64,000 nucleotides of DNA, taken from assembly GCF_030625865.1 (NCBI RefSeq), contig NZ_DAOUQB010000004.1, forward strand, positions 1 through 64,000, read 5' to 3'. This DNA is from Anaerotignum sp. Lineage in GTDB: Bacteria > Bacillota > Clostridia > Lachnospirales > Anaerotignaceae. Under the pieces are notes generated by a model that saw only the letters and a program-made list of their open reading frames with translations, searched no databases and was not told where the DNA came from. This document shows positions 1 to 7,423 of the stretch, piece by piece. Made by a program: the position numbers and the translations under genes. Within the stretch, counting starts at the first letter, position 1, and every line of letters starts with the position of its first letter.

Positions 1-219
1 GCCGCCGCCGTCACCGTTGGGTGAGTATACATTTATAACCTGTAAACTCCCCCAATCTGCCAATTGACGTGCAAAGCTCTCATTCATGCCAATCCCGATG
101 GATACCATTACAACAATAGAGGCTGTACCAATAACAACACCAAGAACCGTTAGGAATGTACGAAGTTTTCGCTTCAATAAATTGCGCAGAGCCATATCTA
201 ATAAGTCTCTTGTACTCAT
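1..219 (-). CDS. ABC transporter permease, FtsX/MacB type (partial, N-terminus only)
   Basis: This is the first 73 codons of a membrane permease; the rest lies beyond base 1. The N-terminus has a basic patch (RNLLKRKLRT) followed by a hydrophobic helix rich in V, I and G, which is the usual start of MacB/FtsX-type permeases with a periplasmic-type core domain. The ATG at 217-219 overlaps the stop of the CARDB-repeat protein in an ATGA junction, so the two are probably translationally coupled. With the ATPase at 2318-3031 it completes a three-gene exporter or envelope-remodelling module. The substrate cannot be told from sequence. Confidence 0.8.
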   Translation of the reverse strand, partial: MSTRDLLDMALRNLLKRKLRTFLTVLGVVIGTASIVVMVSIGIGMNESFARQLADWGSLQVINVYSPNGDGGG

Positions 220-2321
220 AAAGACATATCCTCTCTGTCATCATCATCTTCATCGTCGTCTTCGTCTAAGTCATCTACACTTTCTGCAAAGTTACTGGGA
301 GGATCTTGTTTCTGGCGTCTGACAAAGACAAATAACCCCATGCCAATCAGTGCTAATAACGCAATGGAAATCATTACTTTCTTCATATCCATAGGTGGTG
401 TAGCATCCATATCTTCCATATCTTCCGGCATCATGGGCTCCATAACATTTAGAACAAAATCTCTACGATCTTCTTTAACCTCTCCTGTTGCATCCTCATA
501 GGAGATCACAATACTTACAGGTACTTCACCACTATTATTTGGTGTAAAGGAAGTCTCATAGTATTCTCCGGCTCCCGAGTCCATATTACCGATATATGTA
601 TTCTTATTTTGACAATCCACATCGCCTTCAAGCTTTACCATTACGTTACTGAGGGTTACCTTACCTGTATTGTAATACCCAAAGGACACTGTTACAGGGG
701 AATACATCTCCACTGTATCAGGCATTGCAAAATCATCCACCTGTAATTCCGTTACTTGCTTTACGTTAATGCCCAATAATTCTGTTGCGGTATATTCCTT
801 TCCCGCACTGTCTTCATATTCAAAATTAACCGTTAGTGTGTATGTTTTAGGCTGAGCCTCAGGCACAACATACAGTCTTAATTGTTTTTGTGCTGTGCTT
901 TTTGGACCAATTGCATCGAAATAAAATGTGTTACTACTCTTCACAGGAGTAAAAATGTTTCCTGATTTTTCACTTTCAGAAGATGTTTCCTCTGCTAAAG
1001 TTAAAAACATTTTGATATTCTTAACCCCTTTGGAAGCGTGGGTGTTCAAAATCTCCATATTTAAGTCAAACTCATGTCCTGCCATAACAATCAATGGATC
1101 ACATGCATAGTTACTTACAATCAGCTTGGGCTTGCTGGAATTTTCCTCATCGGAATCGGGATTGCTCACATTTACCCCCGCGAACTGTTTAAAGGAGGAA
1201 ACAGCCGTTCCGCCTGATGTATATTCTGTTGTAAATTGTATTGCATAATTTTGTGATTTCGAAGCCGCTGTTCCTGCAAAGGTATAAGAAAGTGTTGTGG
1301 TTGCTCCCGGTGCCAATTCAGATATTGTTTTCACACTCGCTGATTTTGGCACAACCGCAGAAGAATCCACGGCCTCCGCTGTTACTACAATATTTTTGGC
1401 GGCAATCTTCCCACTGTTATATAAATCAAAGCTAATTGTAAAATTCTGATTTACATCATAAACTCCGCTGGGTTCCTTCATATTCCGAATCTCCAACTGA
1501 GATTTCTGCCCCGCAATACCGCCAACATTTACATAATATGCCATTTCTTTTTCAACACTTTTTCCAAATTCGTCTTTAAAATTTAATTTTATATTTACAG
1601 GATAGTTCCCCGCCGCCATATCAGCACTGGCTACAAGAGAAAACGCAAAATCCGCACTGCCACCAGCGGGAATACTTGCATAATGTTTGCTGCTGAAACC
1701 ACTGCTCAAACTGATTTTATCAGTCTCCAGATTGCTCAAGCTAATATCCACATCAAGCATTTCCTGTTCACCATTATTTAGGATTTTACCATTTAAATTT
1801 GCACTGCTGCCGGGAGACATGCTTTCCGGGCTGAGTTTCATACTATCTAATTTAAAACTAGGTTCATCATCAAACCCCTCCATTTTTAAATAAACAGTTT
1901 CAGAGCTTGAGAAGGCCGAGCCATTTGCATTTGTATATGTAATGTCCAGTGTTACAGGATAGCTGGATTCTTTCACTTCTCCGTTAACATTTACAATTAA
2001 TGTGACATTTGTGTACCCGTTGGCACCGATACTGCCAACATCTCCTCCCCCTTTTATGGATACTCGAAAAGGATCCGTGGCATTTTTTTTCGCATTGATA
2101 TAAACGCTATCCGCCGCTGATGCACCTTTGTTTTTCACTTGAAAGGTAAAGCGGTTTTCCTTGCCGGCCTCAACTTCAGCAACAGTATCTCCTGCGACGA
2201 TAATTCTAGGAGAACCTGAATCGCTAATATCATCTGCAAGTGCCACTGCTGTTTGCCCCAGTACCATAGAAAGTATCATTACTGCCGTAAATACTCTCTG
2301 AAACAATCTTTTTCCCATCAT
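216..2321 (-). CDS. membrane-anchored CARDB/NEW3-repeat surface protein of an ABC exporter module
   Basis: A 701-residue exported protein. Residues 1-30 form a signal peptide (MGKRLFQRVF then a hydrophobic core ending ALA-DD). The body is a series of beta-rich repeats of about 110-130 residues with recurring N-N-G/NTGK and 'pGss' patterns, as in CARDB/NEW3 or COG1361-type domains. Near residue 650 there is one hydrophobic helix, then a basic stop-transfer and a very acidic tail (DDLDEDDDEDDDD) on the cytoplasmic side. It lies between the ATPase and permease genes with ATGA overlaps at both ends. By analogy it is an extracytoplasmic adaptor for the MacB-like transporter. Two ATG codons in tandem (2321, 2318) are possible starts. 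Confidence 0.75.
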   Translation of the reverse strand: MMGKRLFQRVFTAVMILSMVLGQTAVALADDISDSGSPRIIVAGDTVAEVEAGKENRFTFQVKNKGASAADSVYINAKKNATDPFRVSIKGGGDVGSIGANGYTNVTLIVNVNGEVKESSYPVTLDITYTNANGSAFSSSETVYLKMEGFDDEPSFKLDSMKLSPESMSPGSSANLNGKILNNGEQEMLDVDISLSNLETDKISLSSGFSSKHYASIPAGGSADFAFSLVASADMAAGNYPVNIKLNFKDEFGKSVEKEMAYYVNVGGIAGQKSQLEIRNMKEPSGVYDVNQNFTISFDLYNSGKIAAKNIVVTAEAVDSSAVVPKSASVKTISELAPGATTTLSYTFAGTAASKSQNYAIQFTTEYTSGGTAVSSFKQFAGVNVSNPDSDEENSSKPKLIVSNYACDPLIVMAGHEFDLNMEILNTHASKGVKNIKMFLTLAEETSSESEKSGNIFTPVKSSNTFYFDAIGPKSTAQKQLRLYVVPEAQPKTYTLTVNFEYEDSAGKEYTATELLGINVKQVTELQVDDFAMPDTVEMYSPVTVSFGYYNTGKVTLSNVMVKLEGDVDCQNKNTYIGNMDSGAGEYYETSFTPNNSGEVPVSIVISYEDATGEVKEDRRDFVLNVMEPMMPEDMEDMDATPPMDMKKVMISIALLALIGMGLFVFVRRQKQDPPSNFAESVDDLDEDDDEDDDDREDMSL

Positions 2322-3031
2322 TCTTTCTCTCCTTCACCCTGCGTTTTATCTTCAATCCGTTCCACCTTACCGTCTGATAGCATTACAATGCGATCTGCAT
2401 AATCAGACAACTCTAAATCATGCGTTACAATTACCAGTGTCTGATTATTCTTTTTGGCCAATGCTGTAATCAAATCCATCATTTCATAGGTAGTACGGGT
2501 ATCCAAATTCCCTGTGGGTTCATCTGCAAATACCACCTGCGGGCTATTGATGAACGCTCTTGCTATACTTACCCTTTGTTGCTGACCACCACTCATCTCA
2601 TGGGGTTTATGATGTGCTCTGTCCTCCAGACCTACAGCTTTTAACATCTCCATTGCCCGCTCGTTGCGCTCTTGCAACGGAACATTTTTAAAAATTAATG
2701 GCAATGTAACGTTCTCCATAGCGGTCAACGTAGGCAAAAGGTTATATGACTGAAATACAAATCCCACATACTTCTGCCTAAAATCCGCCAATTGATCTTC
2801 ATTCATCCGTTCAATATGCTTTTTGTTAAAAATAATTGCACCCGACGATGGTTTTTCTAATCCCGCAATCAGGTTCAATAAAGTTGATTTACCTGAGCCG
2901 GATTTTCCAAGTAAACAGCAAACTTCGCCCTGGCGTATATTTAGACTAATGCCACTCACCGCCTGAATTTGCTCACTCCCCATTTGGTAAATCTTTTTTA
3001 CATCCTTTATTCGAATTACACTGCGACTCAA
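2318..3031 (-). CDS. ABC transporter ATP-binding protein, LolD/MacB family
   Basis: A 237-residue cytoplasmic ATPase. Walker A is GKSGSGKST (residues 42-50), the Q-loop Gln is at about 94, the signature MSGGQQQR starts at 146, Walker B VVFADE is at 166-171, and the H-loop His is at 204. This LolD/MacB/FtsE subgroup pairs with FtsX-like permeases, in agreement with the permease start at 219. It is first in a three-gene operon and overlaps the next gene by ATGA. Such modules export lipoproteins or antibiotics, or transmit force across the membrane; the sequence does not say which. Confidence 0.9.
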   Translation of the reverse strand: MSRSVIRIKDVKKIYQMGSEQIQAVSGISLNIRQGEVCCLLGKSGSGKSTLLNLIAGLEKPSSGAIIFNKKHIERMNEDQLADFRQKYVGFVFQSYNLLPTLTAMENVTLPLIFKNVPLQERNERAMEMLKAVGLEDRAHHKPHEMSGGQQQRVSIARAFINSPQVVFADEPTGNLDTRTTYEMMDLITALAKKNNQTLVIVTHDLELSDYADRIVMLSDGKVERIEDKTQGEGEKE

Positions 3032-3169
3032 GCTTCACACTCCCTTAAACATACAAATTAATGCTGATTTTTAATAGCATTTTAATTCATTCTAACATAT
3101 AGTTGTTACAAAAAATACCAATAAAACTTAAATCTTTCTTACAAATGTCATGACCTTCCTTTTTATGTG

Positions 3170-3198
3170 TTGCTCTCTCTCTTCATTCCTGCTATCAT
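3170..3198 (+). promoter_or_regulatory. possible promoter for the small protein at 3224
   Basis: TTGCTC at 3170-3175, 17 bases, then TATCAT at 3193-3198. The -10 is good and the -35 weak. The position, about 25 bases before a strong Shine-Dalgarno, is sensible. Confidence 0.35.
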
Positions 3199-3223
3199 CT
3201 ATATAAAAATAGGGGGGATTTAT

Positions 3224-3466
3224 TTGATTACAATATTCAACCGAAAAGAATTAATCATTACTTATTCTTTAGAGAAAGAGGCCAAAATACGAAATCTGCT
3301 TTCCACTCATAATATTGATTATACCATCTCAACCCTTGGTAATATGATGCGAAACATTACGCCCAGTAGTTTGGATATAAGAATTGATGTCCCAACAGAA
3401 TATAAAATCTATGTAAAAAGGAAGGATTATGAAAAAGCAGTTCATATCTTGAACGAAAACCGTTAA
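3224..3466 (+). CDS. small conserved-type protein, possible DUF2007-like ACT/ferredoxin-like fold
   Basis: An 80-residue soluble protein of unknown role. I start it at TTG 3224 because AGGGGGG (3211-3217) sits 6 bases upstream; an in-frame ATG at 3167 has no ribosome-binding site and lies in the putative promoter. The alternation of strands and helices (ITYSLEKEAKIRNLL, IRIDVPTEYKIYVKRKDYEKAV) suggests a small alpha/beta signalling fold like DUF2007, where a short peptide reads two interacting helices. It is transcribed toward hflX and away from the ABC operon. The family assignment is tentative. Confidence 0.6.
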   Translation: MITIFNRKELIITYSLEKEAKIRNLLSTHNIDYTISTLGNMMRNITPSSLDIRIDVPTEYKIYVKRKDYEKAVHILNENR

Positions 3467-3484
3467 AAAAAGTTCCACTTTTCT

Positions 3485-3528
3485 AAAAAACTCCTGGAAT
3501 TTATACTGATTTGTATAAACTCCAAGAG
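3485..3528 (-). terminator. rho-independent terminator of hflX
   Basis: An inverted repeat pairs 3491-3507 with 3511-3528 (CTC-TGGA-TTTATAC against GTATAAA-TCCA-GAG). On the minus strand it is followed by six Ts (3490-3485). It begins 7 bases after the hflX stop. Confidence 0.8.
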
Positions 3529-3534
3529 CCGATT

Positions 3535-4812
3535 TTACTGTTTATATTTTTCCAACCGATTGGCTGACTCATCATCCACATATACTTCCAATAAAACACC
3601 TTCCGGCGTATGCTCTTCTCGAATGATTTCACATCTGCCATGAACCCAACCAATTAAACCACCTTCTGTATACGGAACCAATGCAATCAAGGATTTTCGG
3701 AAACTTTTTAACAAATTTTCAACTGTTCCCAGCATTCCCTCTAGTCCATCACCGGTAAAAGCAGAAATCTGTACAATATCCCCTGCCCGTGTATCCAAAG
3801 GTAAAGGCAACTCCACATCCCTGTCCATTTTGTTAAACACTGTAATCACAGGTGTATCTGCACACCCCAAATCTTGGAGGGTTTTATATACCACCTGCAT
3901 CTGCTCCTGCCTGTTTGGGTTAGAAGCATCTACCACATGCAACAAAATATCCGCATATTTTAGTTCTTCCAAAGTCGCCCGAAAAGCCTGTACCAAATGA
4001 TGCGGCAACTTTTGAATAAAGCCAACGGTATCTGTCAGCAAAATTTCAGAACCATTCGGCAGTTCAACCTTTCTTGTGGTGGTATCAAGCGTTGCAAATA
4101 ATTTATCTTCTGCCAAAACGCCTGCATCCGTTAATTTGTTGATGAGGGTAGACTTTCCCGCATTTGTATATCCAACCAAAGATACCACAGGCGTTCCTTT
4201 TTTACCCCTTTGCGTACGCAATAATTCTCGATGCGTTTGTATTTCCTTTGCGGCACTGTTTAATTCTGCAATCCGATCTTTAATATAGCGTCTGTCTGTT
4301 TCCAGCTTTTTTTCACCGGGGCCTCTTGTGCCAATCCCACCGCCAAGCCTTGACATAGATGCACCCATTCCTGTCAGTCTGGATAAACGGTATTTTAACT
4401 GCGCTAACTCAACCTGAATTTTCCCTTCTCCAGAGATTGCTCTACCGGCAAAAATATCTAAAATGACAATGGTTCTATCCATAACTTTTGTTTCAAGCAT
4501 TTTTTCCAAATTCTTTAGCTGTGCAGGAGAAAGTTCATCATCGCAAACAACGCCTGTTGCTCCATAAGCCTCCAGCATCATTTTTAATTCTTCAATTTTC
4601 CCCTTACCCAAGTAATGACCGGGATGAATCCGTTCCCGTTTTTGTACGCTTCTGGCAACAGCAACCGCTCCTGCCGTACGCACCAACTCTTCCAATTCGT
4701 CCAAACATGCCTCTGTTTCCATTGCAGAACGGCTGTTGCGTTCCTCAGGCTCTACGGCAATTAAGATTACCTTTTCCTCTGATTCCGCCGTTTCATGTAA
4801 TTCTTTGGCCAT
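3535..4812 (-). CDS. hflX: ribosome-associated GTPase HflX
   Basis: A 425-residue GTPase that splits or rescues stalled ribosomes in the cytoplasm. The N-terminal HflX domain carries the PGHYLGKGKIEEL motif (about residues 64-76) and a glycine-rich linker (SRLGGGIGTRGPGE). The G domain has G1 GYTNAGKST at about 215, G3 DTVGF, and G4 NKMD. The length is normal for the family. The start ATG is preceded by AAAGGAGG. It follows dapF by 32 bases and may be cotranscribed with it; a terminator closes the unit. Confidence 0.95.
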   Translation of the reverse strand: MAKELHETAESEEKVILIAVEPEERNSRSAMETEACLDELEELVRTAGAVAVARSVQKRERIHPGHYLGKGKIEELKMMLEAYGATGVVCDDELSPAQLKNLEKMLETKVMDRTIVILDIFAGRAISGEGKIQVELAQLKYRLSRLTGMGASMSRLGGGIGTRGPGEKKLETDRRYIKDRIAELNSAAKEIQTHRELLRTQRGKKGTPVVSLVGYTNAGKSTLINKLTDAGVLAEDKLFATLDTTTRKVELPNGSEILLTDTVGFIQKLPHHLVQAFRATLEELKYADILLHVVDASNPNRQEQMQVVYKTLQDLGCADTPVITVFNKMDRDVELPLPLDTRAGDIVQISAFTGDGLEGMLGTVENLLKSFRKSLIALVPYTEGGLIGWVHGRCEIIREEHTPEGVLLEVYVDDESANRLEKYKQ

Positions 4813-4845
4813 ATATTTCCTCCTTTTTCCCCAACGAAATAAGGT

Positions 4846-5685
4846 TTAAACCTCTCTTAACCAAACACCGTCGAAAGAAAACGATGCCGGTCCACTCATA
4901 TATACATGGTTATCTTGTTCGTTCCAAGTTATGGTTAATTCTCCGCCAACGAGAGATACTTGAACCTCCCTGTCACAAAAACCATTCAAAATAGACGCAA
5001 CCACCGATGCACAGGCGCCAGTGCCACAGGCAAGTGTTTCGCCACTTCCTCTTTCCCATACCCGCATTTTAATATGCTTTCTATTTATAACCTGAACAAA
5101 CTCAACGTTAGTTCTATTGGGAAATAAGGGATTTGTCTCCACCCGTTTCCCACACGCTTCTACCGGAAACACCTGTGGATCATCCACAAAAGTTACCGCA
5201 TGGGGGTTCCCCATGGATACACAGGTGAAAATCAATTCTTTTCTATCAACAGTAATGCTTTTTCCAATCACCGGGCTGTCCCCATGAATAACAGGAATTT
5301 TTTCAGCCTCTAATACAGGTTCTCCCATATCCACAGAAACGGTTTTCACAATCCCCGCTTCAACATTTAAGGTCATATAACGCATTCCCCCTGCTGTCTC
5401 CAATGAAAGCTTTTCTTTTTTTGTCATACCTCGTTCATATACGTATTTTCCAATACATCGTACTGCATTCCCACACATTTCCCCTTCAGAACCGTCTAAG
5501 TTAAACATCCGCATACGAAAATCAGCCTTTTGTGAAGGCATAATCAAAACCAGACCGTCACCGCCAACGCCAAAATGGCGTTCACTCATGGCAATAGCCA
5601 GTTTTTCAGGCTGCTTCACGTCTTCCTCAAAGCAATTAATATAAATATAATCATTCCCGCAACCTTCCATTTTTGTAAAACGCAT
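4846..5685 (-). CDS. dapF: diaminopimelate epimerase
   Basis: A 279-residue enzyme that interconverts LL- and meso-diaminopimelate for lysine and peptidoglycan. The two catalytic cysteine motifs are present: MCGNAVRC in the N-terminal half and ACGTGACA in the C-terminal half, with the N-terminal KMEGCGNDY signature. I use ATG 5685 (MRFTKMEG), which has AGGGGGAAG 4-5 bases upstream. The frame is open 44 codons further, but that extension has no family similarity and overlaps the DUF378 gene. It lies 49 bases downstream of that gene and 33 bases upstream of hflX. Confidence 0.95.
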   Translation of the reverse strand: MRFTKMEGCGNDYIYINCFEEDVKQPEKLAIAMSERHFGVGGDGLVLIMPSQKADFRMRMFNLDGSEGEMCGNAVRCIGKYVYERGMTKKEKLSLETAGGMRYMTLNVEAGIVKTVSVDMGEPVLEAEKIPVIHGDSPVIGKSITVDRKELIFTCVSMGNPHAVTFVDDPQVFPVEACGKRVETNPLFPNRTNVEFVQVINRKHIKMRVWERGSGETLACGTGACASVVASILNGFCDREVQVSLVGGELTITWNEQDNHVYMSGPASFSFDGVWLREV

Positions 5686-5734
5686 TTTCTTCCCCCTGTT
5701 CTTATGTAAGCAGCGGATTCCCGCTGCCATTTCA

Positions 5735-5962
5735 TTAATGTCTTGCAATACGGACGGTCGGGCTTTCCTGCACAACAAAGTTGTACAAGGACAAGGACCA
5801 TAACCCTGCCAAACCAACTAAGCCGAAGATTACTCTGGAGATCCAGAACATGCTTCCACCGAAGATGCTGGTAACAACATCATAACCGAAAAAGCCAATG
5901 AGTCCCCAGTTTAAAGCACCGATAATCACAAGTGTTAATGCGATACAATTCATAACCTTCAT
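5735..5962 (-). CDS. DUF378 family small membrane protein
   Basis: A 75-residue protein with two hydrophobic helices and the DUF378 hallmarks: IALTLVIIGALNWGLIGFF near the N-terminus (residues 6-24), then a second segment RVIFGLVGLAGLW. The function of the family is unknown. The ATG has TTTAGGAGG upstream. A hairpin just before its ribosome-binding site (5988-6015) probably terminates the M16 peptidase gene, so this gene may have its own promoter, though I saw no good candidate. Confidence 0.85.
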   Translation of the reverse strand: MKVMNCIALTLVIIGALNWGLIGFFGYDVVTSIFGGSMFWISRVIFGLVGLAGLWSLSLYNFVVQESPTVRIARH

Positions 5963-5975
5963 CTTAAAACCTCCT

Positions 5976-6015
5976 AAAAATAATTACGGAATAATACCGT
6001 TATCCTTATTATTCC
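5976..6015 (-). terminator. probable terminator after the M16 peptidase gene
   Basis: GGAATAATA (5988-5996) pairs with TATTATTCC (6007-6015). The minus strand then reads GTAATTATTTTT. The stem is AT-rich and the T-tract is interrupted, so efficiency is uncertain. Confidence 0.5.
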
Positions 6016-6025
6016 TAGGATTCTA

Positions 6026-7294
6026 TTAATTATGAAAAACTTTTTTCCCGATACTGTCAATATCAAACCCTTTGACATTTCCCACAGCACACCAACTGGC
6101 CTTTTCCATATCAAAAACCATATTTGTCACCTGTAAAATATCATCCGTCGTAACCTGACTAAGCTTTTCTATAACCTCTTCCGTATTCTGAATTCTCCCC
6201 CTTAAAAGCAGTGCTGAACCTGCAGAAGTCATTCGGTTTAGCGTACTTTCCGTACCAATAATGAAATTGCTAATGAGCTGTTCTTTCGTAACATCAATCA
6301 ATTTTTGAGGCAATCCTTTTTTCTTTGTCGCCTGCACTTCTTCTGCAACCAGTTCATATACCCGTTCCAACTGGTTGGGGTTCATCCCTCCAGAGACGGA
6401 AAATAAACCCGTATCTGCAAAAGCCGTAGTGTAGCTGTAAATAGAATACGTCAATCCATTCTCTTCCCGTACTCTTTGGAATAACTTAGAACTCATGCCG
6501 CCGCCAAAAATCGTATTAAAAACACCGAGGGCATATTTCATAGGATTTTCTCGCTCAAAACCCGGAAAAGCAATACAAGTGTGTACCTGCTCTACATCTT
6601 TTTCTCGGGTAACGTGGGCAATCTGATATTCCGCCTTTGCATTATATTGGTCAAAGGGTTTTTTGGCTTTCCAAGAACCCAATGCCTTATTCAATAGCTC
6701 CATCATTGTGTCTGTATTGAAATTTCCAGCTACTGATAAAACCATATTTTCCGTATGATAATTTCTCTCGTAATATTGCCGAATACTTTCAGAAGTAAAT
6801 GCAGCAATGGTCTTGGTTGTGCCTAAGATAGGCATCCCCAAGGAGGTATTTCTCCAAATGGTATCCTGCAATGCATCATGAACCACTTCTTCCGGTGCAT
6901 CTTCATACATATTGATTTCTTCAGTGATTACATTACGTTCTTTTTCTACATCCTTTTGCGCAAACAAAGACCGCAAAACCATATCACTCATTACATCTAA
7001 TGCCCTTTTAAAATGCTCATCTAATACCCTGGTATGATAACAGGTATACTCTTTGGTGGTATATGCGTTAATTTGTCCGCCTAAAGCATCCATTTCTTCT
7101 GCAATCTGCCTTGCTGTTCTGTTTTCTGTACCCTTAAACATCATATGCTCTATAAAATGAGAAACGCCATTTTCCTCTGGACGCTCATTTCTTGATCCAT
7201 TTTTTACCCAAATACCAAAGGAAATACTTCTTACATAGGCAATTTCCTCTAATGCTACAGAAATCCCGTTATCTAGTTTTTTAATTATAACCAT
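6026..7294 (-). CDS. M16 family zinc metallopeptidase (processing-peptidase-like)
   Basis: A 422-residue member of the insulinase/mitochondrial processing peptidase family. The inverted zinc motif HFIEH is complete (His46, Glu49, His50), and the third ligand is probably Glu126 in TEEINMYED. The C-terminal half carries the R/Y substrate-binding region (FGGGMSSKLFQRVREENGLTYSI). I use ATG 7294 (MVIIKKLDNG), with GGGAGAG 8 bases upstream; the frame extends 14 codons further without a ribosome-binding site. It resembles the YmxG-type enzymes encoded next to pnp in Firmicutes, and pnp is indeed directly upstream, separated by a terminator. Confidence 0.9.
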   Translation of the reverse strand: MVIIKKLDNGISVALEEIAYVRSISFGIWVKNGSRNERPEENGVSHFIEHMMFKGTENRTARQIAEEMDALGGQINAYTTKEYTCYHTRVLDEHFKRALDVMSDMVLRSLFAQKDVEKERNVITEEINMYEDAPEEVVHDALQDTIWRNTSLGMPILGTTKTIAAFTSESIRQYYERNYHTENMVLSVAGNFNTDTMMELLNKALGSWKAKKPFDQYNAKAEYQIAHVTREKDVEQVHTCIAFPGFERENPMKYALGVFNTIFGGGMSSKLFQRVREENGLTYSIYSYTTAFADTGLFSVSGGMNPNQLERVYELVAEEVQATKKKGLPQKLIDVTKEQLISNFIIGTESTLNRMTSAGSALLLRGRIQNTEEVIEKLSQVTTDDILQVTNMVFDMEKASWCAVGNVKGFDIDSIGKKVFHN

Positions 7295-7366
7295 ATTATC
7301 TCTCCCATGCACAAAAGCAGTAATTTTCTTTAGCATGTGTCAAATTAAATTTTTTATGCTTTCATT

Positions 7367-7407
7367 AAAAAGAGGCTGTGCAGGAAAACCTTCCTTCCCA
7401 CAGCCTC
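7367..7407 (-). terminator. pnp terminator
   Basis: GAGGCTGTG (7372-7380) pairs exactly with CACAGCCTC (7399-7407). Five Ts follow on the minus strand. It is 17 bases after the pnp stop. Confidence 0.85.
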
Positions 7408-7423
7408 CTATCCGGTTTAGATA

